Source of the DNA: an uncultured Eubacteriales bacterium
GTDB taxonomy: Bacteria > Bacillota > Clostridia > Lachnospirales > Lachnospiraceae
Assembly (NCBI GenBank): GCA_951800645.1
Contig: CATOIK010000011.1
Span: 1 to 64,000 of the forward strand
Length of the DNA: 64,000 nucleotides
Direction: 5' to 3'
How positions within the stretch are numbered: the stretch's first letter is position 1; each line of letters begins with the position of its first letter. Below, piece by piece: positions 26,479 to 36,646 of the stretch. A program made the translations under genes and the position numbers. The notes beneath the pieces are model-generated. The model saw only the letters and a program-made list of their open reading frames with translations, made no database searches and had not been told where the DNA came from.

Positions 26479-27363
26479 TTACAGAATTCCGTAGTCTTCC
26501 ATAGCCTTCTTAAGCCGCGCCTGGTTCTCCGGCTCCATCTCCGTAAGCGGCAGGCGCAGCGGGCCTGCTTCCTTGCCCATCAGGTTCAAGGCTGCCTTTA
26601 CCGGAATGGGGTTTACTTCACAGAACAAGGCGTTAATCAGCGGAAGGGCCTCCAACTGCATCTGTCTGGCCTTCTCTACATTGCCCTTAAAGTAATTTTC
26701 GCAAATATCGTGGGTCTGTCTGGGAGCGATGTTGGACAGAACGGAAATGACGCCCTTTCCGCCCAGGGAAAGCAGCGGCACGATCTGGTCGTCGTTTCCG
26801 GAGTAAACATCCACATCCTCTCCGCCTAAGTGGAGAATCTCCGCAATAGCGGAAAAGTTTCCGCTGGCTTCCTTTACACCTACGATGTTGGGTACTTCCC
26901 TGCAAAGCTTTACAATGGTCTCCGGCTTCATGGTTACGCCGGTTCGTCCCGGAATGTGGTATAAGAGAATGGGAATGCTTACTGCTTCTGCAATTTCCGT
27001 AAAGTGCTTTATCAAGCCGTTCTGGGTAGCCTTATTATAGTAAGGAGTTACCAGCAGAAGGCCGTCTGCCCCAGCCTCCTCAGCGTCTTTGGATTTTTTT
27101 ACAGCCTCTCTGGTACAGTTGGAACCAGTTCCTGCAATAACCGGAACCCGGTGATTTACCTGCTGACATACAAAGCGGATTAAATCGTTGTCTTCCTCGT
27201 GGGTCATAGTAGAAGACTCCCCGGTAGTGCCGCACACAATGATGGCGTCTGTACCGCCGGCAATCTGTTCCTCCACCAGCTCCGCCATTTTCTCATAATT
27301 TACGTCTCCATTAGGTTTAAAGGGGGTAATAATTGCAACGCCTGCTCCTTCAAAAATAGCCAT
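26479..27363 (-). CDS. dapA: 4-hydroxy-tetrahydrodipicolinate synthase
   Basis: DapA condenses pyruvate with aspartate semialdehyde, the first step of the lysine/diaminopimelate branch. The TIM-barrel protein shows CGTTGESSTMTHEE (about residue 44), the catalytic Tyr in PYYNKATQNG (about 134), the Arg in PGRTG (about 140) and the Schiff-base Lys in VGVKEASGN (about 162). I start it at MAIFEGAGVAI (27363), preceded by TTAAGGAGGAGCTGAAA; the ORF-track extension of 25 residues is leader sequence. It has 294 residues, the normal length. Confidence 0.95.
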   Translation of the reverse strand: MAIFEGAGVAIITPFKPNGDVNYEKMAELVEEQIAGGTDAIIVCGTTGESSTMTHEEDNDLIRFVCQQVNHRVPVIAGTGSNCTREAVKKSKDAEEAGADGLLLVTPYYNKATQNGLIKHFTEIAEAVSIPILLYHIPGRTGVTMKPETIVKLCREVPNIVGVKEASGNFSAIAEILHLGGEDVDVYSGNDDQIVPLLSLGGKGVISVLSNIAPRQTHDICENYFKGNVEKARQMQLEALPLINALFCEVNPIPVKAALNLMGKEAGPLRLPLTEMEPENQARLKKAMEDYGIL

Positions 27364-27404
27364 TTTCAGCTCCTCCTTAAAAGTAAAAAAGGTATCTGTG
27401 ATAT

Positions 27405-27429
27405 AAAAAGGGCCGACACCGGTCAGCCC
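27405..27429 (-). terminator. Terminator between cobO and dapA
   Basis: GGGCTGAC, a four-base loop and GTCGGCCC pair with one G-U-type mismatch and are followed by TTTTTATAT on the minus strand. It lies 50 bases after the adenosyltransferase stop and 42 bases before the dapA start. It ends the upstream transcript or acts as an attenuator of dapAB. I find no lysine riboswitch features. Confidence 0.75.
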
Positions 27430-27479
27430 TTCAAACAATGCCTAATCTTTACTTATACTAGCATTATCACGAAAAAATG

Positions 27480-27968
27480 TCAACTTAAAACCTCTGCCCG
27501 CTCTACCTTATCTGCCATCCGGCATATCTCGTCCGGCAAAATCTTTCCGGTGAGAATAACATCCGTCTCATCCCGGTATTCTAAAATTAGCTGCAAATCC
27601 TTTTCCGTAATAATTTTCTGGTCAATCAGGCCCAAAGCCTCGTCTAACACCAGCAGATCGCAGCAGCCGGTAGAAAGCACCTTTTTAGCATAATTCAGAC
27701 CGTTTAAGATATTGAGGCACTCCTCTCTCTGGGCGTCCTCCGTCAGCTCATCAAAATAGCAGTCTGCCTTTTCAAAGCGAAAAATTTTCATCTCCGGCTC
27801 CAGCCGCTTATACAGCTCCAGGTTTTCCTGTCTGCGGCTCCCCTTTAAAAACTGAATAATCACTACCTGCTGCTGATGGGTGGCTGCCTGAACTGCCTTT
27901 CCCAGGGCCATGGCTGTCTTGCCGGACCCTTCATCGCCGCAGATGATTTCAATTTTCCCTGTACTCAT
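27480..27968 (-). CDS. cobO: Cob(I)yrinic acid a,c-diamide adenosyltransferase (CobA/BtuR type)
   Basis: This enzyme attaches the 5'-deoxyadenosyl group of ATP to reduced corrinoids, giving the coenzyme B12 form. The P-loop is ICGDEGSGKTAMAL near residue 10, and the family core IIQFLKGS, DLLVLDEALGLID and VILTGK is present. I start it at MSTGKIEII (27968) after AGAGGTG; the 20 residues before it in the ORF track are not family-like. It has 162 residues, slightly shorter than CobO of other groups. No other cobalamin gene is adjacent, so it may serve salvage. Confidence 0.85.
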   Translation of the reverse strand: MSTGKIEIICGDEGSGKTAMALGKAVQAATHQQQVVIIQFLKGSRRQENLELYKRLEPEMKIFRFEKADCYFDELTEDAQREECLNILNGLNYAKKVLSTGCCDLLVLDEALGLIDQKIITEKDLQLILEYRDETDVILTGKILPDEICRMADKVERAEVLS

Positions 27969-28073
27969 CCCTGCGCACCTCTTTATTTTATCTGAATTGG
28001 CGTTTTTCGTACTTTTTTGCCTTCCCATGTAAAGTGTGCTTATATTACCACACTATAGGACTTTTTGCAAGTT

Positions 28074-28706
28074 TTATTCTTCACTGCCGCATTCCAGCTT
28101 GCTGATAGACACCTCATAAGCCACCCGCTTTTCGCACTCTGTCTCACTCAGCTTCTTGGTATATTCCCGGCTCTGAACCCGTCCCCAGACACGGACCCTT
28201 GTGCCAACCTCAAATCCCGAAGCAAACCGGGCATTTCTTCCCCAGGCGATACATGGTATGTAATCCGACTTTCCATAAGGCCGGTTCACTGCCAGCAGAA
28301 TATCCGCAATCTCCCGCCCCAACGGCGTCTTCCGGTAAATCGGGGCCTTGCAGATATAACCGTCCAGAAAAATCTGGTTGGTTTTGGTATAGTCCGTAAA
28401 CTCCTCCATAAAATTGATTTCCCGCACAAACACCGATAATACCAGCCTGTTCTTTACCCCTTCATGCCGGTTGTAAGACCGGAACTGCCCAATCGCCTCT
28501 ACTGTACATCCCCGATAATCTTCCTGCACATTGATAAGCCGCTCCGAAATCATAAGCGGAATAACATCCGCCTGTTCACTCAGCCTGTTGACAGCCAGAT
28601 CCACCAGATAAAACCCTTCCCCAAACACCTCATGGCTAAACGAAAATCCAGAGATAATCTCTCCAATCACACTCACTCTGTTATTCTCAATGACTTTTTC
28701 CGACAT
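28074..28706 (-). CDS. Single-stranded DNA-binding protein-like, duplicated OB fold
   Basis: The 210 residues contain two OB-fold stretches. The second (NQIFLDGYICKAPIYRKTPLGREIADILLAVNRPYGKSDYIPCIAWGRNA, about 115-170) has the SSB pattern clearly. The first (NNRVSVIGEIISGFSFSHEVFGEGFYLVDLAVNR) is a diverged copy. There is no acidic SSB tail, so it is probably not the main replicative SSB. The start at MSEKVIENN is chosen because GAGGAG precedes it; the 28 residues before it in the ORF track are not protein-like. Confidence 0.75.
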   Translation of the reverse strand: MSEKVIENNRVSVIGEIISGFSFSHEVFGEGFYLVDLAVNRLSEQADVIPLMISERLINVQEDYRGCTVEAIGQFRSYNRHEGVKNRLVLSVFVREINFMEEFTDYTKTNQIFLDGYICKAPIYRKTPLGREIADILLAVNRPYGKSDYIPCIAWGRNARFASGFEVGTRVRVWGRVQSREYTKKLSETECEKRVAYEVSISKLECGSEE

Positions 28707-28845
28707 GGTACTTCTCTCCTCTAACTTTTTACTTTTTGGACATATTGTCACTAGTAAACATATGAGAGAATACCAAAAACAATGAAACAAACCGTTCGCC
28801 TAATATCGACAAAATTCGCCCTTCAAATGCCAATGCCGGAGGCTC

Positions 28846-30675
28846 TTATTTTTTCATCGCTGCCCGCTTCCGCATCGTCGGATCCAGAATCTTTTTCCGA
28901 ATCCGCAGATTCTCCGGCGTAACCTCTAAAAGCTCATCCGTATCAATAAACTCCAGGCACTGCTCCAGGCTCATCACCTTTTTCGGCACCAGCTTCAGCG
29001 CCTCATCTGCACTGGAAGACCGGGTATTCGTCAATTTCTTCGTCTTACAAACATTAACCTCAATATCTTCTGCCTTCGGATTCTGCCCAATCACCATGCC
29101 TGCATACACCTTCTCGCCGGGGCCTACAAACAAGAGTCCCCGCTCCTGAGCATTAAACAGACCGTAAGTAATGGTTTCGCCACTCTCGTATGCGATCAGA
29201 GAGCCTGTCTTTCGATAAGCTAAATCCCCTTTATAAGGGCCGTAGCCGTCAAAAATCGTATTCATAATACCATTTCCCTTGGTATCGGTCATGAACTCGC
29301 CCCGGTATCCAATCAGGCCTCTGGACGGAATGGCAATCTCTAACCGGGTATACCCCCCATTAGCCGGGCTCATACCCTGCAGCTCACCCTTTCTGGAAGT
29401 CAGCTTCTGAATAATGGCGCCGGTAAACTCCTCCGGCACATCAATGTAAGCAATCTCCATGGGCTCCAACTTCTGATTCCGCTCATTGGTCTTGTAAAGC
29501 ACCTCCGCCTTGCTGACTGCAAATTCAAAGCCTTCCCGGCGCATGTTCTCAATCAGAACCGACAGATGCAGCTCGCCCCGGCCGGACACCTTAAAGCAGT
29601 CGGGAGAATCCGTCTCCTCCACCCGCAGGCTTACATCCGTATTAAGCTCTCTGAACAGACGCTCCCTGATGTGGCGGGAGGTAACAAACTTTCCTTCCTG
29701 ACCTGCCAGAGGGCTGTCATTTACCATAAAGTTCATGGCAATGGTAGGCTCAGAAATCTTCTGGAAAGGAATGGCCTGCGGACGCTCCGGAGAACATAAG
29801 GTATCGCCGATATGCAGATCTGTAATGCCGGAAATCGCCACAATATCGCCGATGGACGCTTCCTGCACCTCCACCCGGTTCAAACCGTCAAACTGGTACA
29901 GCTTGCCAATCTTCACCTTCCGCAGCTTATCCGGGTCGTGATGGTTTACGATCACACACTCCTGATTCACCTTCAGAGAACCGTTGTCAATCTTGCCCAC
30001 ACCGATACGGCCTACATACTCGTTGTAGTCGATGGTGCTGATCAACATCTGGGTATCTGCATCCGGGTCTCCCTCCGGCGCCGGGATATAATCTACGATA
30101 GTCTCAAACAGAGGCCCCATATCTACAGCCTCATCCTCCAGATTCTTCTTGGCAAATCCGGACCGGGCAGATGCAAACACAAAAGGACAGTCTAACTGCT
30201 CGTCCGAAGCATCCAGATCCATTAAAAGCTCCAGGACTTCATCGATAACCTCCTCCGGACGGGCCTCCGGACGGTCGATCTTGTTGATGCAGACGATGAC
30301 AGACAGCTCCAGCTCCAGGGCTTTCTGCAGCACAAACTTGGTCTGAGGCATGGGGCCTTCATAAGCGTCTACCACCAGGATAACGCCGTTTACCATTTTC
30401 AGCACCCGCTCTACCTCGCCGCCGAAATCTGCATGGCCTGGGGTATCGATGATGTTAATCTTTTTATCCTTATAAAATACTGCCGTGTTCTTAGACAGAA
30501 TGGTGATGCCACGCTCCCTCTCGATGTCGTTGGAGTCCATGACCCGCTCTGCCACCTCCTGGTTGGCACGGAATACGCCGCTCTGCTTTAACAGCTCGTC
30601 TACCAAGGTAGTTTTACCGTGGTCAACATGGGCGATAATCGCAATATTTCTCACATCTTCTCTTTTCATTTTCAT
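28846..30675 (-). CDS. typA: Translational GTPase TypA/BipA
   Basis: TypA is a ribosome-binding GTPase of the EF-G class that helps 50S assembly and stress growth. The G domain carries [10 protein letters not shown] (about residue 17), [10 protein letters not shown] (about 78) and NKID (about 132). The EF-G-like domains and the TypA-specific C-terminus ([19 protein letters not shown]) are complete, at 609 residues. It is preceded by a hairpin terminator, so it has a separate promoter or starts a new transcript. A GAAGAGATTTGTT stretch supports the start. Confidence 0.95.
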   Translation of the reverse strand: MKMKREDVRNIAIIAHVDHGKTTLVDELLKQSGVFRANQEVAERVMDSNDIERERGITILSKNTAVFYKDKKINIIDTPGHADFGGEVERVLKMVNGVILVVDAYEGPMPQTKFVLQKALELELSVIVCINKIDRPEARPEEVIDEVLELLMDLDASDEQLDCPFVFASARSGFAKKNLEDEAVDMGPLFETIVDYIPAPEGDPDADTQMLISTIDYNEYVGRIGVGKIDNGSLKVNQECVIVNHHDPDKLRKVKIGKLYQFDGLNRVEVQEASIGDIVAISGITDLHIGDTLCSPERPQAIPFQKISEPTIAMNFMVNDSPLAGQEGKFVTSRHIRERLFRELNTDVSLRVEETDSPDCFKVSGRGELHLSVLIENMRREGFEFAVSKAEVLYKTNERNQKLEPMEIAYIDVPEEFTGAIIQKLTSRKGELQGMSPANGGYTRLEIAIPSRGLIGYRGEFMTDTKGNGIMNTIFDGYGPYKGDLAYRKTGSLIAYESGETITYGLFNAQERGLLFVGPGEKVYAGMVIGQNPKAEDIEVNVCKTKKLTNTRSSSADEALKLVPKKVMSLEQCLEFIDTDELLEVTPENLRIRKKILDPTMRKRAAMKK

Positions 30676-30714
30676 AACAAATCTCTTCTTTCTCTGCTTA
30701 CGCTCTTTCTTTAA

Positions 30715-30750
30715 AAAAGCTAAGGACCACAGTCACTGGCCTTAGCTTTT
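30715..30750 (-). terminator. Terminator after yigZ
   Basis: AAAAGCTAAGG and CCTTAGCTTTT pair around a 14-base loop and are followed by a T-run on the minus strand. It is 95 bases after the yigZ stop. Confidence 0.8.
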
Positions 30751-30844
30751 AACTCTTATCACAACTATTTAATATAGCATCTGGAAACGGAGATTTCAAG
30801 CCATTTCTCCATATTTTCCAAGGTTTTTAAGCCTTTTGAAGCCT

Positions 30845-31501
30845 TCAGTCATCAAACAGCACCAGTTCCTCGTCTGCAAAGCCAAAAAACACCTGGCCCT
30901 CAGGCTGGATCAAAGCCCTGCCGCCGGTCTTTTCCGTTACCTGAGCCAAAAACGAGCCCTGCTGTTCCTCCGGAACCAGAAAAATCATGGATACCTGGTC
31001 TGTGTATTCTGTATCCAGAATGGTAATGCCCATCTGTCCTGCCACATACTGCAGCTTTCCGACACCATTGTAATCCGTTCCTATCCGAAGCCGCACTGCC
31101 GGCATTTTCTCCACAATCACACAGTTTTTCAACGCTTCCTGCACTGCCCCGGAATAGGCCCGCACAAGCCCGCCGGTGCCAAGCAGGGTTCCGCCGAAAT
31201 ACCGGGTTACCACCACACAGATATTTTTAAGTTCTGCCCCCAAAAGCACATCCAGCATAGGCCGCCCTGCAGTCTGGCTGGGCTCGCCGTCATCACTGCA
31301 GCGCTGCACCTGCCCCCGCTCTCCAATGATATAGGCCGAGCAGTTGTGTCTGGCGTCCCAATACTTCTTTCGCATTTCCTCAATGAAAGCAACGGCCTCC
31401 TCCTCGCTCTCCACCGGTCTGGCAGTGGCGATGAACCGGGATTTTTTCTCCACCAGCTCCCCTTCTCCGCCCCGGTATAAAATCTTATAATTTCCTATCA
31501 T
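30845..31501 (-). CDS. yigZ: YigZ/IMPACT family protein
   Basis: The IMPACT N-terminal domain (UPF0029) covers residues about 15-120, with KKSRFIATARPV, ARHNCSAYIIG, CSDDGEPSQTAGRPML and VVTRYFGGTLLGTGGLVRAY. A C-terminal DUF1949-like domain follows. The 218 residues match the full-length family. The molecular role in bacteria is unsettled; eukaryotic relatives affect translational control. It is divergent from the PBP gene. Confidence 0.88.
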   Translation of the reverse strand: MIGNYKILYRGGEGELVEKKSRFIATARPVESEEEAVAFIEEMRKKYWDARHNCSAYIIGERGQVQRCSDDGEPSQTAGRPMLDVLLGAELKNICVVVTRYFGGTLLGTGGLVRAYSGAVQEALKNCVIVEKMPAVRLRIGTDYNGVGKLQYVAGQMGITILDTEYTDQVSMIFLVPEEQQGSFLAQVTEKTGGRALIQPEGQVFFGFADEELVLFDD

Positions 31502-31600
31502 AACAGGTCTTTATTCCTTCCCTTTCGGCAATACTAAATCTATATAGCATCATAACAGGAAACCAGGCTTCTGACAAGTCTACAAACAGTAACAAGATTA

Positions 31601-31629
31601 TTGAATTGTCTTCCTGTTTTTGGTATAAT
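31601..31629 (+). promoter_or_regulatory. Sigma-A promoter of the PBP gene
   Basis: TTGAAT (31601-31606) and TATAAT (31624-31629) with a 17-base spacer, about 50 bases before the start. AAAGGAGGAC follows as the ribosome-binding site. Confidence 0.8.
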
Positions 31630-31677
31630 GATATGTGGGTTTTTCTATGAAAAATCTTCAAAGGAGGACAACATCCT

Positions 31678-34395
31678 ATGAATTACGGAAAGCAAGCAAC
31701 TGAAAAAAAGATAAAAGCAGCCAGCTCTAATACAAAAAAATATACTACCCGGGTTTTCCTCACCTTTCTGAAAACCTGCCTGATCTTATGTATGTTCGGT
31801 GTTCTGGTGGGAACCAGCACCGGAATCGGTATGCTGATGGGCATCATTGACAATGCACCGGAGCTGAATGTGGACAGCATCGTTCCGGCAGGCTATGCCA
31901 CCACGGTCTACGACAACGCAGGAAACTTAACAGACACCCTGGTCCAGACCGGCTCCAACCGGGAGGAAGCCTCCTACGAGGAGCTTCCCCAGGATTTGAT
32001 CGATGCGTTCGTAGCCATTGAGGACGCCCGGTTTTGGACCCACAACGGCATTGACTTACGGTCCATCACCCGTGCGGCAGTAGGCGTGCTGACGGGAGAA
32101 AACCGAGGCGGCGGCAGCACCATCACCCAGCAGTTGATCAAAAACAATGTTTTCAACGGCGGCATGGAAACCAGCTTCGGCGCCAAATTAGAGCGAAAGA
32201 TCCAGGAACAGTATCTGGCTCTGCAGCTTACCAAATCCATGGACCGGAAGCTGATCCTAACCAACTATTTAAACACCATCAACTTAGGCAGCAACGCTCT
32301 GGGTGTGAAAGTGGCGGCTCAGCGGTATTTTAATAAGGATGTTTCGGAGCTGACCCTGTCTGAGTGTACGGTCATCGCCGGCATCACCCAGAATCCGTCT
32401 AAATTAAACCCCATTACCGGTCAGGAAGACAATGCGGAAAAACGCAAGGTCATCCTCCAGTATATGTTTGAGCAGGGGTACATCACCAAAGAGGAGCAGG
32501 AGGAGGCCCTGGCCGACGATGTTTACTCACGGATTCAAAATGTAGACCTGATTTCCAAAGAAAATGCCACGCCCTACAGCTACTTCACCGATGAGCTGAC
32601 TCAGCAGGTGAAAGACACCCTGATGGAAAAGCTGGGCTACACAGAAACCCAGGCCCACAATCTGTTATACAGCGGCGGCCTGCAGATTTTCACCACTCAG
32701 GATCCGGCCATCCAGGCCATTGTAGATGAAGAAGTCAACAATCCGGATAACTACACAGCCAAGCGCTATTCTGTAGAGTACCGCCTGTCTGTAACGCACG
32801 CAGACGGAACCACCGAACATTTCTCGGAAAAGAGCCTGCTGTCCTGGCACAAGAATGTGCTTCACGACAAGCACGACGGCCTTTATAACAGCGAGGAAGC
32901 CGCACAGCAGGACCTCGACGCCTACAAGGCTTGGCTGTTAAAGGAAGGGGACGCCATCATCGGTGAAACCACCTCCATGATTCTGCAGCCTCAGGTTTCC
33001 TTTGTAGTGATAGATCAGCACACCGGCTATGTAAAAGCTATCAGCGGCGGCCGCGGCGCCAAGACAGCCAGCCTGACCTTAAACCGCGCCACCAACACTC
33101 CGCGGCAGCCTGGCTCTACCTTCAAGGTAATCTCCGCATTTGCACCGGCCATTGACACCTGCGGAGACACCCTGGCCTCCGTATATTATGATTCCGTTTA
33201 CACCGTTGGAAACAAGACCTTTAAAAACTGGTACAGCCAGGGCTATACCGGCTACTCCAGCCTGCGGGACGGCATTATTTACTCCATGAACATCGTAGCG
33301 GTAAGATGCCTGATGGAAACTGTATCGCCCCAGTTGGGACTGGAATATGCCCAGAACTTCGGCATTACCACCTTAACCTCCGACGACCTGGGCGCTTCCC
33401 AGGCACTGGGCGGACTGACCATAGGCGTCAGCAACCTGGAAATGACTGCGGCCTACGCCTCCATCGCCAATGGCGGCGTATACACGAAACCCGTATTCTT
33501 TACTAAGATCCTGGACCATAACGGCAAGATCCTGATTAACAATGAGCCGGAAACCCACCGGGTTTTAAAGGACTCTACGGCGTTCCTTCTGACCGACGCC
33601 ATGGCAGATTCCACGGAGAGCAACCGGAAGTTCGGCAGTTCCATTAACTCCACCAGTACCCGGTCTCACATTCCCGGCATGTCTACGGCAGGAAAGAGCG
33701 GCACTACCTCCAACAACAATGACATCTGGTTTGTAGGCTACACTCCCTACTATACTGCCGGCGTCTGGGGCGGCTGCGACGACAACCAGAAGCTGACCTA
33801 TGTAAACGGCGGCACCTCCTTCCACAAGGACATCTGGCGGAAAATTATGAGCCGCATCCACGAAGGTCTGGAGGATCCGGGCTTTGAGATTCCGGACAGC
33901 GTTGAAACTGCGGAAGTATGCCGCAAGTCCGGCAAGCTGGCTGTTCCCGGCGTCTGCTCAGGTGATCCCAGAGGCAGCGCCGTCTATACAGAATATTTTG
34001 CCAAAGGCACGGTTCCCACAGAAATGTGTGATGTCCATGTACGGGCAAGCATCTGCAGCACCACCGAAAAACTGGCCGGCAGCAACTGTTCCCGGTATTC
34101 CAGCATCCGGCTGGCAATCCCGGTGGATGCGGAAGGCTCCACAGACGATTCCAAATATGCGCTGCCTACTACTGTCTGCCCCGGCCACGCATTTACCATT
34201 ATAGACCCAACTGCAGGCGCAGTAACTCCGGAGGGCGGTCCTGTTCCGGAAGGACCTCCTGCAGGTTCCCTTGGCCCGGCTGGTCCCGGCTACGCCCCCA
34301 CCAGTCCGGTTATCACTTCCCCCGGCAGCAGCGGCCCTGTAAGTGCCCCCGGCTCCAGCGGCCCCATAAGCGTCCCCGGCCCCAGCGGTTATTAA
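31678..34395 (+). CDS. Class A penicillin-binding protein
   Basis: This bifunctional enzyme polymerises glycan strands and cross-links peptides outside the membrane. A single N-terminal anchor (FLKTCLILCMFGVLVGTSTGIGML) precedes the GT51 transglycosylase with IEDARFWTHNGID (about residue 116) and GGGSTITQQL (about 140). The transpeptidase has the three penicillin-binding motifs: PGSTFK (about 480), SMN (about 538) and KSGTT (about 673). The C-terminus is a Pro/Gly/Ser-rich tail (PGSSGPVSAPGSSGPIS) probably lying in the wall. It stands alone with its own promoter and terminator, divergent from yigZ. Confidence 0.95.
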   Translation: MNYGKQATEKKIKAASSNTKKYTTRVFLTFLKTCLILCMFGVLVGTSTGIGMLMGIIDNAPELNVDSIVPAGYATTVYDNAGNLTDTLVQTGSNREEASYEELPQDLIDAFVAIEDARFWTHNGIDLRSITRAAVGVLTGENRGGGSTITQQLIKNNVFNGGMETSFGAKLERKIQEQYLALQLTKSMDRKLILTNYLNTINLGSNALGVKVAAQRYFNKDVSELTLSECTVIAGITQNPSKLNPITGQEDNAEKRKVILQYMFEQGYITKEEQEEALADDVYSRIQNVDLISKENATPYSYFTDELTQQVKDTLMEKLGYTETQAHNLLYSGGLQIFTTQDPAIQAIVDEEVNNPDNYTAKRYSVEYRLSVTHADGTTEHFSEKSLLSWHKNVLHDKHDGLYNSEEAAQQDLDAYKAWLLKEGDAIIGETTSMILQPQVSFVVIDQHTGYVKAISGGRGAKTASLTLNRATNTPRQPGSTFKVISAFAPAIDTCGDTLASVYYDSVYTVGNKTFKNWYSQGYTGYSSLRDGIIYSMNIVAVRCLMETVSPQLGLEYAQNFGITTLTSDDLGASQALGGLTIGVSNLEMTAAYASIANGGVYTKPVFFTKILDHNGKILINNEPETHRVLKDSTAFLLTDAMADSTESNRKFGSSINSTSTRSHIPGMSTAGKSGTTSNNNDIWFVGYTPYYTAGVWGGCDDNQKLTYVNGGTSFHKDIWRKIMSRIHEGLEDPGFEIPDSVETAEVCRKSGKLAVPGVCSGDPRGSAVYTEYFAKGTVPTEMCDVHVRASICSTTEKLAGSNCSRYSSIRLAIPVDAEGSTDDSKYALPTTVCPGHAFTIIDPTAGAVTPEGGPVPEGPPAGSLGPAGPGYAPTSPVITSPGSSGPVSAPGSSGPISVPGPSGY

Positions 34396-34401
34396 AACTA
34401 T

Positions 34402-34455
34402 AAAATCCCAGATGTGTCTGAATGCATACAGTAAACAGACACCTCTGGGATTTTT
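34402..34455 (+). terminator. Terminator of the PBP gene
   Basis: AAAATCCCAGA(t)GTGTCTG and CAGACAC(ct)CTGGGATTTTT form a long stem followed by a T-run, directly after the stop. Confidence 0.85.
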
Positions 34456-34512
34456 ATGCAGTACAAAATAATAGGAAAAAGAAAAAGCCCAGCATCTGCT
34501 GGACTTTTCCGA

Positions 34513-34849
34513 TGGACCTGAGGGGAATCGAACCCCTGTCCGAAAACCAATTCCCTGTTCTTCTACTATCATAGTCTATTCTTTTTCATTCCCTCCACCC
34601 TACGGGAACAGACACCCTTAAGGCTTCAGTAGCTTCATAATACGCCCATGCAGGCAAAGCTTACTGCATGTCGTTTCTCACATAGTCGATGCCAGGTTCT
34701 TAAGGTGTGAGTGCCCTAAGGCTGACAGCAGCCATTAGGCTGCGTATGCTAAATTATCTTCAGCGTTTAATTTTAAGTTTGCCATTTGACGCATTGCATG
34801 CGGATAGCTTCACCAGCTGCATGACCCCCGTCGAAACCAGTACAAGCCC
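34513..34849 (-). ncRNA. ssrA: Transfer-messenger RNA (tmRNA)
   Basis: The 5' end GGGCTTG pairs with CAGGTCC at the 3' end to form the acceptor stem, and AGGGGTTCGATTCCCCT is the T-arm. The conserved TGGTTTCGACGGGG follows the 5' stem. The resume region ...AATTAAACGCTGAAGAT encodes the tag AEDNLAYAA and a TAA stop (34735-34764); the tag might begin one codon earlier at Asn. The AYAA ending suits ClpXP-type degradation. The 3' CCA is not encoded. It rescues stalled ribosomes together with SmpB, whose gene is 1.3 kb away. Confidence 0.93.
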
Positions 34850-34956
34850 TTACTGGGTCACCGCGACTTATCGGTGGATTTTCATTGTAGCACAGGCGTA
34901 TCCGGCTGTCAACCAGGGTACGCCTGTTGTAAGTCTTTTGTAAGTTTTCCAGAATC

Positions 34957-35982
34957 TTACAGGATTTTCCGAATCCAGCCTTCCGGCGCCTCTACGGTAC
35001 CCATCTGGATACCGGTCAAGGTCTCGTAAAGCTTTTTGGTTACCGGTCCCATCTCGTTCATGCCGCTGGCAAAGCAGATCTCTTTTCCGTGGTCTACTAC
35101 CTTGCCTACCGGAGAGATGACTGCTGCGGTGCCGCACAGGCCGCACTCAGCAAAGTCAGAAAGCTCAGACAGTTTCACTGGCCGCTGGGTTACCTTAAGA
35201 CCTAAATAATGCTCTGCCACATACACCAGAGACCGTCTGGTAATAGACGGCAGAATGGAATCGGACTTAGGCGTTACTACCTGGCCGTCCTTGGTCACAA
35301 ACAGGAAGTTGGCCCCTCCGGTCTCCTCCACATAGGTTCTTGTAGCCGGATCCAGGAACATGTTTTCATCATAGCCTGCTGCATGAGCTGTCATGTTGGC
35401 ATGGAGACTCATGGCGTAGTTCAGTCCTGCCTTTACATGGCCGGTACCGTGAGGCGCTGCCCGGTCGAAATCACTGACACAGAGGGTCAGAGGCTTTACG
35501 CCGCCCTTAAAGTAAGGACCTACCGGAGTTCCAAACAGGCGGAACTGGTACTGATCCGACGGCTTTACGCCGATTACCGGGCCGGAGGCAAACATATAAG
35601 GCCGCAAATAAAAGGTAGCCCCGCTGCCAAAGGGGGGAACCCAGGCGGCGTTAGCCCGCACCACCTGGTCTACTGCCTCTAAAAAGCGCTCCTTCGGGAA
35701 AACCGGCATTTCCAGTCTTTTACAGGAATCCATCATCCGCTCTGCATTTAAATCCGGGCGGAAGGTGACAATGCTGCCGTCCTGCGTGGTGTAGGCTTTG
35801 AGGCCTTCAAAGCACTCCTGGCAGTACTGTAAAATTCCGGCGCACTCGTTGATTACCACATTGGAATCTGCAGTCATGCAGCCCTCGTCCCAGGCTCCGT
35901 CCTTATAGTTGGCTACATACCGCATGTCTGTAGGCATGTAGCTAAATCCGATATTTCCCCAGTCCAGATTTTTCTTTTCCAT
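34957..35982 (-). CDS. ilvE: Branched-chain amino acid aminotransferase
   Basis: This PLP enzyme performs the last step of valine, leucine and isoleucine synthesis. The fold IV signature is seen with the PLP Lys in GHVKAGLNYAMS (about residue 197), the conserved EETGGANFLFV (about 230) and the phosphate-binding GLCGTAAVISPV (about 300). At 341 residues it is of the long eukaryote-like group. The gene is monocistronic, with a promoter at 36037-36065. Confidence 0.93.
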   Translation of the reverse strand: MEKKNLDWGNIGFSYMPTDMRYVANYKDGAWDEGCMTADSNVVINECAGILQYCQECFEGLKAYTTQDGSIVTFRPDLNAERMMDSCKRLEMPVFPKERFLEAVDQVVRANAAWVPPFGSGATFYLRPYMFASGPVIGVKPSDQYQFRLFGTPVGPYFKGGVKPLTLCVSDFDRAAPHGTGHVKAGLNYAMSLHANMTAHAAGYDENMFLDPATRTYVEETGGANFLFVTKDGQVVTPKSDSILPSITRRSLVYVAEHYLGLKVTQRPVKLSELSDFAECGLCGTAAVISPVGKVVDHGKEICFASGMNEMGPVTKKLYETLTGIQMGTVEAPEGWIRKIL

Positions 35983-36036
35983 GTCTGTACCTCTGCTCCC
36001 TCTTTTTATAGTATAGCTCTCACTTGATTAAAAGTT

Positions 36037-36065
36037 ATTATAGTCTTATTATCCGGTAAAATCAA
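36037..36065 (-). promoter_or_regulatory. Putative ilvE promoter
   Basis: TTGATT (36060-36065) and TATAAT (36037-36042), spaced 17 bases. I see no T-box or leucine-rich leader in the 55 bases that follow. Confidence 0.65.
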
Positions 36066-36180
36066 TGATTCTTTTCCAATTCCTGTATATCTGTCTCTCA
36101 TAGCTGCCATAACCCAAACAAATTGCAGTTTTCTCTATTATAACCTATAACTAAGACCGTTTTGCCAGCACCTTTTCTTT

Positions 36181-36642
36181 TTACCGCAGCTTCTCCTTGT
36201 ACTCCCGCTCTACTTCCCGCTTTGCATCCTTTTTAGCAAGATCGGCCCGCTTGTCGTACAGTTTCTTGCCTCGTGCCAGACCAATCTCCACCTTCACCAG
36301 ACTTCCCTTGAAATACACCTGCAAAGGTACCAGGGTAAATCCCTTTTCCCGGATCTTCCCCTCCAGCTTATCAATTTCGCTTCTGTGAAGCAGAAGCTTT
36401 CTGGACCGCAGCGGGTCTTTATTGAAAATATTTCCCTTCTCATAGGGGTTGATGTGCATGCCGTGAACATACACCTCCCCCTTTTCAATCCTTACAAATG
36501 CCTCCTTGATGCTGCAGTGGCCCATCCGGATAGACTTTACCTCTGTGCCGAACAGCTCAATGCCGCACTCAATTTTCTCGTCAATAAAATAGTCGTGGTA
36601 AGCCTTTTTGTTGTTGGCTACCAGCTTAAATGCATCCTTCAC
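36181..36642 (-). CDS. smpB: SsrA-binding protein SmpB
   Basis: SmpB binds tmRNA and places it in the empty decoding site of stalled ribosomes. The OB-fold core shows [30 protein letters not shown] and INPYEKGN, and the C-terminal basic tail [29 protein letters not shown], which enters the mRNA channel, is intact. It follows rnr by four bases, so it is in the same operon. Confidence 0.96.
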   Translation of the reverse strand: MKDAFKLVANNKKAYHDYFIDEKIECGIELFGTEVKSIRMGHCSIKEAFVRIEKGEVYVHGMHINPYEKGNIFNKDPLRSRKLLLHRSEIDKLEGKIREKGFTLVPLQVYFKGSLVKVEIGLARGKKLYDKRADLAKKDAKREVEREYKEKLR

Positions 36643-36646
36643 CTGC

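Noticed and set aside
27364-27479. Lysine riboswitch upstream of dapA
   Set aside because: Only a simple terminator hairpin is visible in about 115 bases; this is too short for the lysine aptamer and lacks its conserved cores.
33958-34572. 204-residue minus-strand ORF near the PBP end
   Set aside because: It spans the antisense of the PBP tail, a terminator and part of tmRNA, so it is not a gene.
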